Below, in pieces: positions 62,090-64,000 of a DNA stretch of 64,000 nucleotides. The notes under the pieces were generated by a model, which saw only the letters and a list, made by a program, of their open reading frames with translations, had not been told where the DNA came from and ran no database searches. Source of the stretch: Antedon mediterranea. Lineage: Eukaryota; Echinodermata; Crinoidea; Comatulida; Antedonidae. The translations under genes were made by a program, and so were the position numbers. Numbering within the stretch: the first letter of the stretch is position 1; every line of letters starts with the position of its first letter. Location of the stretch: assembly GCF_964355755.1 (NCBI RefSeq), contig NC_092673.1, forward strand, positions 7,259,001 to 7,323,000, read 5' to 3'.

Positions 62090-62700
62090 AATGGAAGGGT
62101 TGCACAAAATTTGGTCAGGGGAAAGCCGCCATTTTGGATTTCAAAATGGCGGACCCAAATTGTTCACTTTTCAGGTATATCTCTGCTAAATAGGCACCTA
62201 GAGTTCTGAATTTAGGTGCAAATAATATGGTAATGGGGTCACCAAACATATTGGTATAACTAACATTTTAATTGCATGGCGGCCATTTTGGATTTCAAAA
62301 TGGCGGACTTCAAATTTTCACTTTTTAGGTATATCTCTGCTAAAGAGGCACCTAGAGTTCTGATTTTAGGTGCAAATTATATGGTAGTGGGGTCACCAAA
62401 CATACTGGTATAACTAACATTTTGATTCCATGGCGGCCATGTTGGATTTCAAAATGGCGGATTTCAAATTTTCATTTTTCAGGTATATCTCTGCTAAAAA
62501 GGCACCTAGAGTTCTGATTTTAGGTGCCAATTATATGGTAATGGGTAACCAAACATATTGGTATTTAACTGACATTTTTATTGCATGGCGGCCATTTTGA
62601 ATTTCAAACCTACAGTTATAATTTTAGGTACAAAGTATAATATAGTATTGAGGTCAACAAACATATTAGTATAACGTCTTTGATTGCATGGCGGCCATTT
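62090..62700. repeat. 154-bp tandem array with GCGGCCATTTTG motifs
   Basis: Copies start near 62125, 62278, 62432, 62587 and (shortened) 62690. The first three contain the palindrome GCCATTTTGGATTTCAAAATGGC or a variant. All share TTTCAGGTATATCTCTGCTA and CACCTAGAGTTCTGA. Later copies lose the second half of the palindrome. The array ends where the broken coding copy begins. Confidence 0.9.
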
Positions 62701-62835
62701 TGAATGTAGCTCAACCCGTACTGGCTTTACACTATTTGTTTATCTTCATAATTACATGCATTTAACACGGACACTTATTGTAGGTCACATTTTCCCTGGC
62801 AACCACACAGCTCTGTACATCGTAAATCACTCTTT

Positions 62836-63998
62836 CTGCATTTACAGCATCCAAGATCACAGTCGGTGTGTCCACAGCGAATTAAAACCTTTCTGACATC
62901 TGAAAGTTCCGGCAATGAACTCCAAGCTGGACTAAATTTTTTGCCGTCCTTCCTCTATCCCCAGTTCGCTGGGTCCTGTTCAACTCTGAATGCATCTAGA
63001 CAGTCGTACCACTTCCTGGCTTCCGTTTCAAATGTTCTCTTAATGCCGCAGATGTTGGGGGATATTTTCAATAGTCTTTCTCTTGTAAAAAGATATCGTC
63101 TTGCATCATTAAATGTTCTGCAGTAGACATAGTTACAACAAACTGTTCTAGATAATCTGTGTCTGTTTCACTAACATGTCCTACAGACAATGACATCCTC
63201 TCAAAAACTGGAGTCATACATGGCATCTTTTTCAAGGTCTCGTTAAATGTAGCTTTACCTTTTCCTTAAACAGATGAAGTTCTATCACAACCGCTAATGG
63301 CATGAAAGAACAAGTAAGCGGCTGATGCTTGTGATCCAAGAGAAGAAGCAATCTCGTGTATTGGGATGTACTTCAAGTGCTTCCCCACTCCAAACTCGAT
63401 CCGAAGCTCGTGGATGCCAGGTATTCTGTGGAAAGCTGACAACAACATCACTGTGTACAGTCTTGATAATGCGTGGAAAATTTCAGCGGCAAGTTTAACG
63501 TGAACAAACATACGTTCATCTACCTCTTCTATGTTACATGGCATCAGCGATTGTATATTTACTGGTTTGTTACAGCTCTGTCTCCCAAAGACCCTACAAA
63601 CATTCCGTGATTTGTGCCAATGTTCTCTACTACTTCAGTTACAATAAATGAAAACAACTCTGATTTGTTGTCATCAAATCTAAAAAATGTGGTCCAATTG
63701 TTGGGCATGCTCCCGCTGGCTTTAACGACCCTGCTTACACCAGAGACGCGGTTTGAACGCGTACCAGACTTTAAACTGTCGTTAAAGTATCTATCGTGTC
63801 ACTGATCAAAGTTGATGGTTGTATGACACTTGATATATACTCAATGAATGTCTTCGAATCATTGGGTCTGAGCATATTGATTATTGCTGGTCCATCTAAC
63901 ACCTTGGCAGCAACTAATGGTGCTTCATTTTGTCGTACAACCATATATAGACCATCAACTTCGATCAGTGACGCGACCAGATTTGGTTTTCGATAGAT
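62836..63998 (-). pseudogene. Broken copy of a high-copy invertebrate protein family (HAxxGCDR/T motif)
   Basis: Read on the minus strand, blocks of one protein appear in order but in different frames with internal stops. They are a KVLDGPAIINMLRP block, NNWTTFFRFDDNKSELFSF, FGVGKHLKYIPIHEIASSLG with FFHAISGCDRTSS (open frame 63544-63266), then LKKMPCMTPVFERMSLSVG, and finally SPAWSSLPELSDVRKVL with a Cys-rich end (CGHTDCDLGCCKC). From memory, this order matches an abundant, uncharacterised family seen in cnidarian, mollusc and echinoderm genomes, where HAFTGCDT is the usual core. At least three frame changes or stops make this copy inactive. It may be carried by a mobile element, and the adjoining 154-bp array could belong to the same element. 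The copy continues past the window edge. Confidence 0.6.
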
Positions 63999-64000
63999 AG

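Overview
The window is AT-rich metazoan nuclear DNA: spliced genes with GT-AG introns, long non-coding stretches and many dispersed short repeats. A complete Munc18/STXBP1 gene, tRNA-derived SINEs and frequent TAGGCCTA-type and TACAGTA-type words suggest a marine invertebrate, plausibly an echinoderm. The species cannot be fixed from the sequence alone. No bacterial or organellar genes were seen.

Layout. (1) 286-2333, minus strand: a two-exon protein kinase gene (484 aa model) with a Ser-rich N-terminal half, a catalytic loop reading HNDVALRN, and a TATA box upstream. (2) 3828-17237, plus strand: a complete 16-exon STXBP1/Munc18 (unc-18/Rop) gene encoding 586 aa; every exon joins in phase. 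Its introns hold a 61-bp minisatellite, a 14-bp array, MITEs and SINEs, and a 47-bp-stem inverted repeat lies 0.9 kb past the stop. (3) 17.3-27.3 kb: mostly intergenic DNA with a 657-bp non-autonomous DNA transposon (6-bp target duplication), a 111-bp tandem array and one possible upstream exon. (4) 27314-43595, plus strand: a 13-exon gene for a 567-aa multipass protein with an N-terminal EGF-like module, a seven-helix region resembling the THH1/TOM1/TOM3 (GPR137-like) family, a textbook RING-CH finger and two more membrane helices. One of its introns is GC-AG. (5) 43.6-62 kb: gene-poor, with several MITE families, SINE and LINE tails, and three ATG-containing exon candidates followed by splice donors (49463, 55010, 61326) that may be alternative first exons of a gene continuing beyond the window. 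(6) 62.0-64.0 kb: a 154-bp tandem array whose units carry inverted YY1-like words, next to a broken minus-strand copy of a high-copy invertebrate protein family.

Functionally, the STXBP1 product should act with syntaxin in exocytosis. The RING-CH protein should be a membrane-embedded ubiquitin ligase. The kinase is of unknown pathway. Nothing in the sequence links the three genes beyond proximity. The most distinctive observations are the EGF/7TM/RING-CH architecture, two 32-36 bp perfect palindromes each flanked by its own exact 7-bp direct repeat, and a variable-length family of inverted-repeat elements ending GGGCCTGTTTCTGCTG.
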